64,000 bases of DNA from an uncultured bacterium (GTDB lineage: Bacteria; Bacteroidota; Bacteroidia; Chitinophagales; Chitinophagaceae): NCBI GenBank assembly GCA_903826405.1, contig CAIKEH010000011.1, positions 1 to 64,000 of the forward strand, in the 5' to 3' direction. How positions within the stretch are numbered: position 1 is the first letter of the stretch; every line of letters starts with the position of its first letter. Of this stretch, positions 1 to 9,003 are shown in pieces. The translations under genes and the position numbers were made by a program. Under the pieces are notes generated by a model. The model saw only the letters and a list, made by a program, of their open reading frames with translations. It had not been told where the DNA came from and searched no databases.

Positions 1-20
1 CACTAGACATTTTACGTCTT

Positions 21-60
21 GGTTCCCCGCCTGCGCGGCGCTTCGGCGGGCAGGGAATCC
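21..60. repeat. GC-rich imperfect palindrome
   Basis: A strongly GC-rich stretch can fold as CCCGCC (26-31) against GGCGGG (45-50), flanked by GGTTCCC on the left and GGGAATCC on the right. It stands out from the AT-richer DNA around it and has no coding signal. It resembles intergenic palindromic repeats of the CCCGCC...GGCGGGCAGG type that I recall from Bacteroidota and other environmental genomes; that recollection is unchecked. No second copy was noticed in this window. Confidence 0.5.
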
Positions 61-73
61 AGGTCGGGCAACA

Positions 74-99
74 AAAAAACCCTCGAAAGAGGGTTTTTT
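74..99. terminator. Rho-independent terminator, possibly bidirectional
   Basis: The stem is CCCTC (80-84) with GAGGG (89-93) around a GAAA tetraloop, flanked by an A-run on the left and a T-run on the right. It could therefore stop transcription from either side. The gene it serves probably lies left of the window. From here to 335 I see no gene. Confidence 0.8.
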
Positions 100-335
100 A
101 TTTAAGTTAAGATTCAGGATGTCAGATTGTCGGCTTCCGTCTGAATAGCTATTTCTGCTACTTGGATACTGAGAAAATATCACCTGTGAAGAAATGATCT
201 GCTGCAAAAGGTGAAACATTCATTCATTCTACACCCTGAACGGAGGCAAGTACACGGGTCTTCAAGAATCAATTACAGCAGGATTTGTTTATATGATGAT
301 TGACGTTCATGTGACACTTAAGTAAGATCCAGTTA

Positions 336-872
336 ATGACCAAAGTCATTGTTGACGAAGACCAAACCGGGGTACCTTATGAAAAATTTAAGGTCATGAC
401 CGGAAAACTCAATAGTCTGGAAATAGAGGAAGTATTATCCAAGCAAATGATAGGTCGGATAGGATGTCTAATAGATGGGCGTATCCATATCATACCCGTA
501 AGTTATGGTTACGATGGCGAGCATATTTATTGGCTTGCCCCTGAAGGTATGAATGTTGGATGGCTGCGAAAAAATCCTCAAATATGCTTGGAAACTGAAC
601 TTATGCAGGACCTCGGGAACTGGAAATCGGTGACTATATGGGGAACATTTACTGAGCTACCCGAACCCGTGGAGGTCAATCATGCTTTATCGCTCTTATC
701 GAGATGTATACATGCTGATATTTCTGGCTGTGCCGCCAAAATGAATCCTGAATGGCCATTCATTTCTCAAGAAAAAACACATTCAAGGGAAGGTTTATAT
801 TCAATCAAGATCGAAAGAAAGTCTGGCCACTTTGAAGTTTTCCAATCAGAAGGGTCGCGAGTACACGTATGA
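336..872 (+). CDS. Pyridoxamine 5'-phosphate oxidase-like flavin-binding protein
   Basis: This 178-residue protein has the look of the PNPOx-like split-barrel family (NimA/FMN-binding type). Residues 32-70 read as a typical first half (IGRIGCL, IHIIPVSYGYDGEHIYW) and residues 95-106 as the strand KSVTIWGTFTEL. Such proteins bind FMN or F420-like cofactors and reduce small molecules or act in stress responses. The substrate cannot be read from the sequence. It stands alone: no partner gene on its strand is close, and metZ converges on it. The family is fairly sure; the function is not. Confidence 0.75.
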   Translation: MTKVIVDEDQTGVPYEKFKVMTGKLNSLEIEEVLSKQMIGRIGCLIDGRIHIIPVSYGYDGEHIYWLAPEGMNVGWLRKNPQICLETELMQDLGNWKSVTIWGTFTELPEPVEVNHALSLLSRCIHADISGCAAKMNPEWPFISQEKTHSREGLYSIKIERKSGHFEVFQSEGSRVHV

Positions 873-958
873 AATAAAGTGATCTATGCAAGTTTGGAAT
901 CACCCTGATCTCAGTGAAATTGGCTACGATAGCATTTACTTTTTATGCAATAACAGGC

Positions 959-2131
959 TCATTTGACGGGCATTGCCTGTAGGATATCCTGTAAAATATC
1001 ATCAGGATGCTCCAATCCAATGGAGATGCGTATCAAGCCCGGGGTGATTCCCACTTCCGCTCTTTCTGCATCGGAAAGTTTGGAATGGGTAGTACTGGCA
1101 GGATGGGATGCAATGCTCCTGCTATCTCCCAGATTATTGGTCATGGAAAGCATCTTCAGGTTATTCAAAAAGTGTCTTCCAGCATCAACGCCACCCTTCA
1201 GTTCAAAGGTTACTATCCCGCCTCCATTCCGCATCTGCTTTCTGGCTATATCGTACTGAGGGTGTGTAGGGAGGAAAGGATATTTAACCCCATTTATGGC
1301 TGAATGGCCTTGCAGTGCTGAGGCTATCCTCATCGCGTTTTCTGCATGGCGATCCATACGCAGGTATAAAGTCTCCAAACTTTTAGATAATACCCAGGCA
1401 TTGAAGGGGCTCATGGAAGGTCCGGTATTCCTGACAAAAAGGTATAAGGGATGTATAAGTTCTTTTCGGCCAACCACCACCCCTCCAAGAACCCGACCTT
1501 GACCATCGATGAACTTGGTGGCAGAATGCAGAACGAGGTCAGCTCCTAATGGAATTGGCTGCTGTACAGCAGGGGTCGCGAAACAGTTATCGACTACAAA
1601 AAGGATATCATACTTTTTGCAAATTTCGGAAACAGCTTCAATGTCCAGAATATCCAAACCGGGGTTGGATGGGGTTTCAACATAGAGCATTTTGGTGTTA
1701 GGCCGGATCAATGAGGCTATTGACTCTGGCGAAGCCATATTGAAGTAGGATGCCTCGATACCCCATTTCGGAAGGTATTTGGTCAAAATGGTATGAGTTG
1801 AACCGAAAACTGCTGAAGCCGAAATGATATGGTCACCTTTGGAAAGGAAGGTCATGAAAGTGGCGAATATTGCAGCCATCCCTGTACCTGTTGCGATACC
1901 ATCTTCAGTGTTCTCCAGCGCGGCGATCTTGGCTATGAACTCATCAACCGTGGGATTGGAAAAACGTGAATATATATTCACATCGAGTTCGTCGTTAGAA
2001 AATGCGGCAGCCATGTCCTCCGCCGTATCGTACACGAAACTACTGGTCAGGTATAGCGGAGTAGAATGTTCCTTTTCCCCTGTTCTTTTCATCTGAAGGC
2101 GTATCGCCTGTGTTTCCCGATGTTCAGCCAT
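959..2131 (-). CDS. metZ: O-succinylhomoserine sulfhydrylase / trans-sulfuration PLP enzyme
   Basis: This 390-residue protein belongs to the Cys/Met metabolism PLP family (fold type I). The Schiff-base lysine is about K206 in LHSATKFIDGQGR, and YSRFSNPT (residues 54-61) is the typical substrate-side loop. MetZ makes homocysteine directly from O-succinyl- or O-acetylhomoserine and sulfide. Cystathionine gamma-synthase or homocysteine synthase (MetY) are alternatives within the family, but the length and the GQGRVLGG loop fit MetZ best. The OsmC gene lies 19 bp upstream on the same strand, so the two are probably cotranscribed. A degraded cysD lies further upstream, marking an old sulfur-assimilation locus. 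Confidence 0.85.
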   Translation of the reverse strand: MAEHRETQAIRLQMKRTGEKEHSTPLYLTSSFVYDTAEDMAAAFSNDELDVNIYSRFSNPTVDEFIAKIAALENTEDGIATGTGMAAIFATFMTFLSKGDHIISASAVFGSTHTILTKYLPKWGIEASYFNMASPESIASLIRPNTKMLYVETPSNPGLDILDIEAVSEICKKYDILFVVDNCFATPAVQQPIPLGADLVLHSATKFIDGQGRVLGGVVVGRKELIHPLYLFVRNTGPSMSPFNAWVLSKSLETLYLRMDRHAENAMRIASALQGHSAINGVKYPFLPTHPQYDIARKQMRNGGGIVTFELKGGVDAGRHFLNNLKMLSMTNNLGDSRSIASHPASTTHSKLSDAERAEVGITPGLIRISIGLEHPDDILQDILQAMPVK

Positions 2132-2150
2132 ATCAAGTATTGTAAGATCT

Positions 2151-2588
2151 TCAATTGCTGATCTTTCCCCCGTTCAGGAAAACCTGCCATTCTATCATAG
2201 CTCCTGCAAGACGGAGCGTTTCTGCAACAGAGCAATATTTCTCCATGGACAATTCAACAGCCCTGATTGCCTTGCTGGGATCCACATCCCCGCCAATTTC
2301 AAAACGAAGCTGGATATGTTTCCAAAGTGAAGGTTCCTTACCCGGCTCCCTTTGACCATCAGCAGCAATCTTCAAAGCAGACATTTGCTGCCTTTGTTTC
2401 TTGAGTATTGCTACCACATCGATGGCACTGCAACCACAAAGGGCAGCAAGCAGTGTCTGCATGGGTCGGAATCCGGCTCCATGCCCACCCTGATCCACTG
2501 GAATATCCATGGAAAAAGAGTGCCCTGAACCATCGGTGACCGTAAATCCATAATCAGGATTAGTCAACTCAACCTGCATGATCGCCAT
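2151..2588 (-). CDS. OsmC family protein
   Basis: OsmC/Ohr-type thiol-dependent peroxidase fold, about 145 residues. Both family cysteines are visible, in LLAALCGCSAIDVV and in EKYCSVAETL. These proteins reduce organic hydroperoxides, though some members next to sulfur genes have other thiol chemistry. The frame stays open up to 2648, but the extra residues are hydrophobic and not typical; I start at the ATG at 2588 (MAIMQVEL). An ATG at 2579 is also possible. The gene sits just upstream of metZ, which suggests a link to sulfur or thiol metabolism. Confidence 0.8.
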   Translation of the reverse strand: MAIMQVELTNPDYGFTVTDGSGHSFSMDIPVDQGGHGAGFRPMQTLLAALCGCSAIDVVAILKKQRQQMSALKIAADGQREPGKEPSLWKHIQLRFEIGGDVDPSKAIRAVELSMEKYCSVAETLRLAGAMIEWQVFLNGGKISN

Positions 2589-2774
2589 TGGTAAAAATTG
2601 AGCTGCAAAGATAATCAGAATGAGGGACAAACCCGATGTCCCGTTCATCCAAAAATTGGAGATGAAAACCAGCTAAATGAATTCGTTCTGTTTTCCCAAA
2701 AGCAAGCTGAATAATAAGAACATAGCATCTGTTTATCCAAAATTCAGTGACCTGGATAACCAATCCAGTTACAC

Positions 2775-3190
2775 ACCATGTTGAAAATGATCTTTATTGC
2801 ACGGAATCCATCATCTTCTTGTAATTCCGTCGATGGTATCCAGTAATAGAAATGGCTGCAACCAATTCCTGCTCGGGAATTATCCTTTTGGCTCGGTCAA
2901 ATTCCTTGATTTTGGGGTGTCCTCTACTTTCCGGACAATCAATGACCCATTGACCTCATTTGCCAATAGGTCACAGGAAGAGTGTTTCCGTGAAATTGTA
3001 GCCAGCATCGATATGAAGCAAAAGAAAAGGAATGCCTGCCGCCGCAAATGCCTTCCGTGAAAGATAGACCAACGTGTTGAAATCCTTGACTCCACTGAAA
3101 AGCATTGTTGGCTTTTCGAACTGCGCAGCTACTTCCCTCATGATGTAGATACTTTCCGAATCCAATTCTTCCAGCTAGTCGAGAGTTATA
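2775..3190 (-). pseudogene. cysD: Decayed sulfate adenylyltransferase subunit 2 (CysD)
   Basis: Reading the minus strand gives clear CysD segments in order: SESIYIMREVAAQFEKP, then LLHIDAGYNF, then, in a second frame, NGSLIVRKVEDT and NLTEPKG, then FPSRNWLQ and LLLDTIDGI. The damage is explicit. A TAG interrupts the start (3175-3177). One extra base near 2971-2979 shifts the frame where the family has F-R-D. A TAA replaces the lysine of EPKGKFPSRN (2880-2882). The PP-loop SGGKDS has become SGVKDF. After LLLDTIDGI only traces remain, and roughly the last 60% of the gene is gone. CysD normally works with CysN to make APS from ATP and sulfate; this copy cannot. Both ends are approximate. Confidence 0.85.
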
Positions 3191-3699
3191 TCACCACCAC
3201 TCTTTAGTCTGCCTTTTTAATTATTATAGATCAAAAAATATGCATGTTGTCATTTACTCCCCAATAAGACAGCCAGATAAAGATCAATCAGTAGATACTA
3301 TCCTAAACCATCAGGTCAACTGACCGATCCGGAAAGTTCGACAAAACCAAATATCATATTCAGAAAAAAGAACATACATGTTTACCCTACAAATAAAGGA
3401 GACTTATCATTCGCCGCCATACGTCAGCACGGACCATTAGAATTTCAAATACGGATTCAAATAAAATTTTATATGAGTGGGCAGTTCTACAACTTGAAGC
3501 AAAGATCCCATGGCAAAACTCTAAACAAATTCTCGAAATATGCATAGCATTGCGAATAATGTATTGACATTCAGAAAATTAAACAGAAATCCAGAAAATT
3601 GTTTTTCCACTGACTTTGACTAATTTGGGAAATAGGTAATGACGGCCAACTGTTCGATGCCTCCCTGATTTTTTTCCCAACAAACTAAATTTTTTCTTC
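3191..3699. other. AT-rich intergenic region, no gene seen
   Basis: About 500 bp without a convincing reading frame in any of the six frames. It holds a short inverted repeat (GGTCA-AC-TGACC, near 3313-3324) and an imperfect direct repeat (CAGAAAATT, near 3573-3600). I could not recognise remnants of cysN, cysC or cysH here. Together with the cysD wreck it may be further decayed sequence. Confidence 0.4.
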
Positions 3700-5145
3700 A
3701 TGCTTAAGTTCTTAGGTTTATTTGATCCCGGATGGAAAGACCTCGCTGTTCGCACCTCTAATACAGAGATCACCATATTATGGATCCTTGCAGCTTTGTT
3801 GGGATTCCTTTTATATCATTTCTTTCTGGGCAGAAGATCCAAGGTCTCATCAGATATGAAGATCAAACTCTCGAATCTGGAGAAGGAGATCCACGATGAA
3901 CGGACACGGCATCATAAAGTTAAACATCAGCTTGAAGCGGCTATTTCCAAAGCCAATTCCTATTCATCTTCAGCTTCGGAACAGGAGAAACTGAAAATCC
4001 GAGTACTCGACCTCCTAAAGGATTCCGATCATTCAAGGACGTTGATAGAAAAATTGAAAGCAGACTTGGCTCTCGAGCATTCGAAAGTAACTTCCATGAT
4101 CGTTGACCACAGCGAAGTAGAAGGACTCAGGAACAGGGTCAAGAATCAGGAAAAGGAACTTCATGAAACACGCAACCAAGCTCAACAATTCCGCAATGCA
4201 TTGGATCAGGCACTGAATGAAAAATCCCGAATTGCCGCTTCCATGAATGAAAGCCAGGTGACAGAATTGAGGTCCAAGATCCAGAAATTGGAAGGCGACC
4301 TGCACAGCAGCCGACTCATGGTAGTGAAATTCCAAACAGAGGCAAAGTCAGTCGAGGATGAAAAGAAACGGATCTTGGAGAATAATTCTTTAATGGATGG
4401 GCGTACAAGCGAGGTCGACTCTATGAAATCCAGGATGGACAAACTGGAATCTGAAAACCAGAAGCTACGTCAGTTAAATTCTAGCTTGGGAGAACTGAAG
4501 GCACAATTGGAACTGGCAAAGTCTGAAGCCAGAAAATGGGAGAATGAAGCCGATGCTCAGGCACTGAATGCTTCAAAAGCTTTGGAACAAGAATCTGAAT
4601 TATCACGCATCAAATCGGAATTGCAAAAAAGCAAAGAGGAGACCTTTAAGCTATCTACTTCAGCTGCACTCACGCAGATCGACGACTCCGAAATATCAGG
4701 TAAATTAGCTGAATTGAGTTCGGCACAAAAAGGGATCAGTGATGCCCATGCAAGGATCGTGCTGTTGGAATCCGAACTCCACAGCAGCATGAGCGCTTCA
4801 TCGCAATTAGCTTCGAAAATAGAAGCACTGACCCAGGAGAACAAAAGACTGGAGAATGAGTTGAATAACGCTGCTTCGCTACCTGTTACAAAGGATTCCC
4901 TTCAACTTATTGAAGGCATTGGCCCGAAAATCGAAGAGTTGCTGAACCAAGCAGGCATTTCCAACTTCAAACAATTGGCGAATGCACCCGTATCTGAGTT
5001 AAAAGCCATCTTGGATGCCGCGGGTGATCAGTACAGGATCCATGATCCAGGCACCTGGCCTGAACAGTCACTCCTTATTGTTGAGGGCAAACTTGAAGCG
5101 TTCGTGGATCTGATTCACAAACTCAAGGGCGGCAGGAGGGTTTGA
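3700..5145 (+). CDS. Membrane-anchored coiled-coil protein with C-terminal helix-hairpin-helix domain
   Basis: Unnamed protein of 481 residues with three visible parts. Residues 23-45 form one membrane segment (ITILWILAALLGFLLYHFFL). Residues of about 50-395 are a long charged heptad-like coiled coil rich in E, K, L and S. Residues 401-481 start with LQLIEGIGPKIEELLNQAGI, a helix-hairpin-helix motif of the HHH_5/DUF4332 kind, which elsewhere binds DNA non-specifically or mediates protein contacts. I infer a membrane-tethered scaffold; no function is known to me. It converges with the rfb operon and ends in a strong terminator. Confidence 0.75.
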   Translation: MLKFLGLFDPGWKDLAVRTSNTEITILWILAALLGFLLYHFFLGRRSKVSSDMKIKLSNLEKEIHDERTRHHKVKHQLEAAISKANSYSSSASEQEKLKIRVLDLLKDSDHSRTLIEKLKADLALEHSKVTSMIVDHSEVEGLRNRVKNQEKELHETRNQAQQFRNALDQALNEKSRIAASMNESQVTELRSKIQKLEGDLHSSRLMVVKFQTEAKSVEDEKKRILENNSLMDGRTSEVDSMKSRMDKLESENQKLRQLNSSLGELKAQLELAKSEARKWENEADAQALNASKALEQESELSRIKSELQKSKEETFKLSTSAALTQIDDSEISGKLAELSSAQKGISDAHARIVLLESELHSSMSASSQLASKIEALTQENKRLENELNNAASLPVTKDSLQLIEGIGPKIEELLNQAGISNFKQLANAPVSELKAILDAAGDQYRIHDPGTWPEQSLLIVEGKLEAFVDLIHKLKGGRRV

Positions 5146-5172
5146 GTTCATCCCCATTTTCATTTCAATCGA

Positions 5173-5201
5173 TGAGACCCTCAAAGGGTCTCATTTTTTT
5201 T
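5173..5201 (+). terminator. Rho-independent terminator
   Basis: Perfect 8-bp stem TGAGACCC (5173-5180) and GGGTCTCA (5186-5193) with a TCAAA loop, followed by eight T. It ends transcription of the coiled-coil gene. The right half and T-run lie inside the 3' end of rfbD on the other strand, so rfbD's last codons double as terminator sequence. Confidence 0.9.
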
Positions 5202-6059
5202 GATCCGGTTAGACAGACATCGTCCCAGGCTTTCCTTCCAGGGATTGACAACCAAGCCGTATTCACGTACGATCTTTTCCGTATTCATGACCGAATAAGT
5301 TGGGCGGGCAGCCTTGGTTGGAAACTCAGATGCAAGTATGGGTAACACTTCACAATTGCTTCCGGAAATATCCCTGATTGCCGTAGCAAATTCAAACCAG
5401 GTGGTTGCACCTCCATTGCAGAAGTGGAAGATACCCGGGATCCACTTCCCGGTAAGAATAATCTGAAAAATAGCAGCCGCCAGATCGGCAGCGTAGGTAG
5501 GTGAACCCCACTGATCCGATACCACCTTTACGACTTTCTTATCTTTCATGAGTTGGAGCATCGTATTTACGAAATTCCTGCCATACGCAGAGTAAACCCA
5601 CGATGTACGAAGGATGACCGATCCAGGATTCTCCTTCAAGAGGTTCCGTTCTCCCGCCAGTTTGGATGCACCATAAATATTCATGGGCGCGGCTTCGTCG
5701 TTTTCACTGTACGGGCTTGCTTTACCATTACCAAAAACATAGTCGGTTGAAATATGAATCAGTTTGGTGCCATATTCCTTGCACAATCCAGCAAGAATAC
5801 CGACTGCCTCAGCATTCACCTTGTAGCAAATCTCCTTTTCCGACTCTGCCTTATCCACGGCAGTATATGCTGCACAATTGATGCACCAATCAGGCTTTTC
5901 AGACGCCATCACCGTCCGCATTTTGTCGTATTCCCCTAAAGGAAAATCTTCTCGATTATAGAACAGGAACCTGAATGAATTCATTCCCCGGGACAAAATC
6001 CTGAGTTCATTGCCTAATTGGCCATTTGCACCGGTTACTAATATGACAGGACTAGGCAT
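5181..6059 (-). CDS. rfbD: dTDP-4-dehydrorhamnose reductase
   Basis: Last enzyme of dTDP-L-rhamnose synthesis: it reduces dTDP-4-dehydro-L-rhamnose with NAD(P)H. It is an extended SDR with a GANGQLGNELR nucleotide-binding loop at the N-terminus and the YGASKLAGER catalytic Tyr/Lys segment. The reading frame is open further upstream, but I start at the ATG at 6059 (MPSPVILVTG), giving 292 residues, the usual size. That start overlaps the end of rfbC by 8 bp, showing translational coupling. It is the last gene of the seven-gene nucleotide-sugar operon. Confidence 0.92.
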   Translation of the reverse strand: MPSPVILVTGANGQLGNELRILSRGMNSFRFLFYNREDFPLGEYDKMRTVMASEKPDWCINCAAYTAVDKAESEKEICYKVNAEAVGILAGLCKEYGTKLIHISTDYVFGNGKASPYSENDEAAPMNIYGASKLAGERNLLKENPGSVILRTSWVYSAYGRNFVNTMLQLMKDKKVVKVVSDQWGSPTYAADLAAAIFQIILTGKWIPGIFHFCNGGATTWFEFATAIRDISGSNCEVLPILASEFPTKAARPTYSVMNTEKIVREYGLVVNPWKESLGRCLSNRIKKNETL

Positions 6060-6615
6060 GTTTGAAAATGAACGGTGTTCCAAGTGAGGAGAACGGAGGC
6101 AAGTCCCTATCTTTTTGCGAAATGATAGCATTATTCATAGGTACCTTCCAATCAATATTCAGTTCCGGATCATCCAACAAAATACCTGCCTCGTGGGAGT
6201 AATGGTAATAGTTGTCACATTTATAGGTCACTGATGCTGTTTCGCTTAAAACTGAAAAGCCATGAGCAAAACCTTGAGGGATCAGCAACTGCAACCGATT
6301 TTCTGAAGATAGTTCAGTCGCATAGACCTTGCCGAAAGTTGGAGATCCCTTCCTTATATCCACAGTCACATCCCAAATATTTCCTTGGAGTACACGTATC
6401 AATTTTGCTTGGGCAAAAGGCTCCCTCTGGAAATGTAATCCGCGGATGACCCCTTTAATGGAATTCGACTGGTTGTCCTGAACCCAGTCGTAAGAGAGAT
6501 TCAGGAAATCCATTTCCTTTTTATTGAAACTCTCATAGAAATAACCCCTGCTATCTTCAAAAACACGGGGCTTAAGGATTAAAAGCCCGGGTATACCGGT
6601 TTCGATCTTTTCCAT
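6052..6615 (-). CDS. rfbC: dTDP-4-dehydrorhamnose 3,5-epimerase
   Basis: A cupin-fold epimerase of 187 residues that converts dTDP-4-dehydro-6-deoxyglucose to dTDP-4-dehydrorhamnose. Diagnostic blocks are FEDSRGYFYESFN near the N-terminus, IRGLHFQ with the catalytic histidine, and IPQGFAHGF. It lies between rfbB (20 bp upstream) and rfbD (overlapping), the classical order. Full length and apparently intact. Confidence 0.95.
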   Translation of the reverse strand: MEKIETGIPGLLILKPRVFEDSRGYFYESFNKKEMDFLNLSYDWVQDNQSNSIKGVIRGLHFQREPFAQAKLIRVLQGNIWDVTVDIRKGSPTFGKVYATELSSENRLQLLIPQGFAHGFSVLSETASVTYKCDNYYHYSHEAGILLDDPELNIDWKVPMNNAIISQKDRDLPPFSSLGTPFIFKHA

Positions 6616-6635
6616 TAATCAGAATTTCGAATTGG

Positions 6636-7688
6636 TCAACGTCTTTCGTATTGTTCCTGATAATAACTCAGGTATTCCCCGGAGGTTACATGTCGCACCC
6701 AATCGGGATGATCGAGATACCACTGAACCGTTTTTTCAAGCCCCTCCTCAAACTGAAGGGACGGTGCCCATCCCAGCTCTTTTTGAAGTTTTGTTGCATC
6801 GATAGCGTAACGAAGGTCGTGACCTGCCCTGTCCGTAACGAATGAGATCAGTTTGGCAGAGGTCCCTTCTGGCTTTCCCAACTTAAGATCCATGATCCGA
6901 CATAGTAAATGAACAAGGTCTATATTCCTCCATTCATTGAATCCACCTACATTATACGTCTCTCCGACCTTGCCTGTATGGAAGATGACATCTATAGCCC
7001 GCGCGTGATCCTCTACCCAAAGCCAATCACGTATGTTCTCGCCTTGGCCATACACCGGTAGTGACCGATTGTGGATGATATTGTTGATCATCAAAGGGAT
7101 CAACTTTTCGGGAAAATGATATGAGCCATAATTATTAGAGCAATTGGAGATCACAACGGGCAGATCATAAGTATGATGATAGGCCATCACAAGATGATCC
7201 GAAGCCGCTTTTGATGCTGAATATGGCGAACGCGGATCATACGGTGTTTCTTCGGTGAATAATCCATTTTCCCCCAAACTGCCATATACTTCATCAGTAG
7301 AAACATGATAAAACAGCTTCCCGGCACTGCCCTTCCAAAATCGCCTTGCCGCATTAAGTAGAACACCAGTACCCAGCACGTTGGTGCGTACAAAAGCAAG
7401 TGGATCCTTGATGGAACGATCCACATGACTCTCGGCCGCCAAATGTATGACTGCATCATACGACTCTTGAGCAAAAAGATCATTCACGAATTGCTCATCC
7501 GTGATATCCCCTTTGACGAACTGGTAATTGGGAAGCGATTCTACATCTGAAAGATTTTCCAGATTCCCAGCGTAGGTCAGCGCATCCAAATTGTGAATGA
7601 AGTAATTCGGGTATTTTTTCAAAAAGAGCCTCACGACATGCGAGCCAATGAATCCTGCACCACCCGTGATCAATATCTTCTTCAACAT
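6636..7688 (-). CDS. rfbB: dTDP-glucose 4,6-dehydratase
   Basis: A 350-residue extended SDR that makes dTDP-4-dehydro-6-deoxyglucose. It shows GGAGFIGSHVVR (NAD-binding), HLAAESHVDRSI, the catalytic block STDEVYGSL and YSASKAASDH. All are hallmark RfbB sequences. It is preceded by the nucleotide-sugar dehydrogenase with a 9-bp gap and followed by rfbC. The partner thymidylyltransferase RfbA, which makes dTDP-glucose, is not in this window. Confidence 0.95.
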   Translation of the reverse strand: MLKKILITGGAGFIGSHVVRLFLKKYPNYFIHNLDALTYAGNLENLSDVESLPNYQFVKGDITDEQFVNDLFAQESYDAVIHLAAESHVDRSIKDPLAFVRTNVLGTGVLLNAARRFWKGSAGKLFYHVSTDEVYGSLGENGLFTEETPYDPRSPYSASKAASDHLVMAYHHTYDLPVVISNCSNNYGSYHFPEKLIPLMINNIIHNRSLPVYGQGENIRDWLWVEDHARAIDVIFHTGKVGETYNVGGFNEWRNIDLVHLLCRIMDLKLGKPEGTSAKLISFVTDRAGHDLRYAIDATKLQKELGWAPSLQFEEGLEKTVQWYLDHPDWVRHVTSGEYLSYYQEQYERR

Positions 7689-7697
7689 AGCATTTTG

Positions 7698-8996
7698 TTA
7701 AAGACTCCAATAAGTCCGATCCTGTACCCTTCCTTTGAACAAACCCTTCAAATCCGCCAGAAGGCCTTTAGGGTGAACCAGAGATGAAACCTGTTCAGGC
7801 GTCATGGTCTTATACGGCTGATGCGGAATGGCGAAAATGACCGCATCATATATTTCTTGATCATTGGAAGGGGAAAGTTGCAGTCCATACTCCTCATGCA
7901 CTTCCAAGGGATCCGCAAAAGGGTCCTCTACTTTAACCGTAATATGGAAAGCCTGAATCTCCTTTACCGTATCTATGATCTTGGAATTCCGGATATCACT
8001 CACATCTTCCTTGAAAGTCACTCCCTTGACCAAAACCTTTGCCTGAGAAGGGTCATCCGCATGCCGAAGGACATGCTGAATGACTTTTCGAGCCACATTC
8101 CTGGCCATATTGTCATTGATGAATCGAGATGCGGATATGAGCTTGGCTTCATAGCCAAGTGCCTCCGCTTTATGGGTGAGATAATATGGATCGACGCCGA
8201 TACAATGCCCCCCAACAAGCCCCGGGGAGAACTTGAGGAAGTTCCACTTGGTACCAGCAGCCTCCAAAACATCGTAAGTATTGATGCCCATCCTGTCGAA
8301 GATCAGGGAAAGTTCGTTCATGAGGGCAATGTTCAAGTCCCGTTGGGTATTCTCTACGATCTTCGCAGCCTCGGCTACTTTGATGGAAGCCGCACGATGG
8401 ACACCAGCGTCTACCACGGTCTCGTAGACTTTTGCGATCTCATCCAATGAAATCTTATCCGTCCCCGAAACAATCTTAACCACAGATCGCAAGGTGTTTT
8501 TTTTGTCTCCTGGATTTATACGTTCCGGGGAATACCCGATCTTGAAATCGACAACATTCTTCAGGCCGGAGAGCTTTTCCATCACTGGAAGGCAATCCTC
8601 TTCCGTACAGCCAGGGTAAACAGTGGATTCAAAAACGACATAGTCTCCTTTCTTGAGCACGCCCCCGATGGTTGAAGATGCGGCCAGCACAGGCTTCAGG
8701 TCTGGGACATTGAATTTGTCCACAGGAGTGGGTACGGCAACAATGTAAAAACGGGCTTTTCGCAACAGACCAAGATCTGAAGTGAATTCGATATCCTTGT
8801 TTTTAAAATCCGCCTCCGGAACCTCTTTGCTGGGATCAATCCCTTTTTTCATCAGATCTATTCGACGCTCATTGATGTCAAATCCTATAACGGAGAATGT
8901 TTTTGCGAACTCCAGAGCAATGGGCAAACCTACATAGCCCAGACCTATTATCGCAATCCTTGCCTTCTTATCCACCAGATCCTGATAAATCAACAT
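7698..8996 (-). CDS. Nucleotide-sugar dehydrogenase (WecC/TviB type)
   Basis: A 432-residue UDP-sugar 6-dehydrogenase. It has the Rossmann loop IIGLGYVGLPIA (residues 16-27) and the catalytic cysteine C265 in GLVGGHCIGVDPYYL. The GGHCIGVDPYYL form separates the UDP-N-acetylhexosamine dehydrogenases (WecC, TviB, WbpA, WbpO) from UDP-glucose dehydrogenase. It therefore most likely oxidises UDP-GlcNAc, UDP-GalNAc or UDP-ManNAc to the uronic acid; which one cannot be told. It lies 7 bp after the UDP-xylose synthase-like gene in the operon. A true Ugd is encoded two genes upstream, so the two dehydrogenases supply different uronates. Confidence 0.85.
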   Translation of the reverse strand: MLIYQDLVDKKARIAIIGLGYVGLPIALEFAKTFSVIGFDINERRIDLMKKGIDPSKEVPEADFKNKDIEFTSDLGLLRKARFYIVAVPTPVDKFNVPDLKPVLAASSTIGGVLKKGDYVVFESTVYPGCTEEDCLPVMEKLSGLKNVVDFKIGYSPERINPGDKKNTLRSVVKIVSGTDKISLDEIAKVYETVVDAGVHRAASIKVAEAAKIVENTQRDLNIALMNELSLIFDRMGINTYDVLEAAGTKWNFLKFSPGLVGGHCIGVDPYYLTHKAEALGYEAKLISASRFINDNMARNVARKVIQHVLRHADDPSQAKVLVKGVTFKEDVSDIRNSKIIDTVKEIQAFHITVKVEDPFADPLEVHEEYGLQLSPSNDQEIYDAVIFAIPHQPYKTMTPEQVSSLVHPKGLLADLKGLFKGRVQDRTYWSL

Positions 8997-9003
8997 AATC
9001 CGA

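Noticed and set aside
2569-2763. Minus-strand 64-codon frame upstream of osmC
   Set aside because: No recognisable motif and odd composition; it overlaps the start of the OsmC gene.
7821-8450. Plus-strand frame of 209 codons inside the nucleotide-sugar dehydrogenase
   Set aside because: Antisense to a gene with full family motifs; its own translation is not protein-like.
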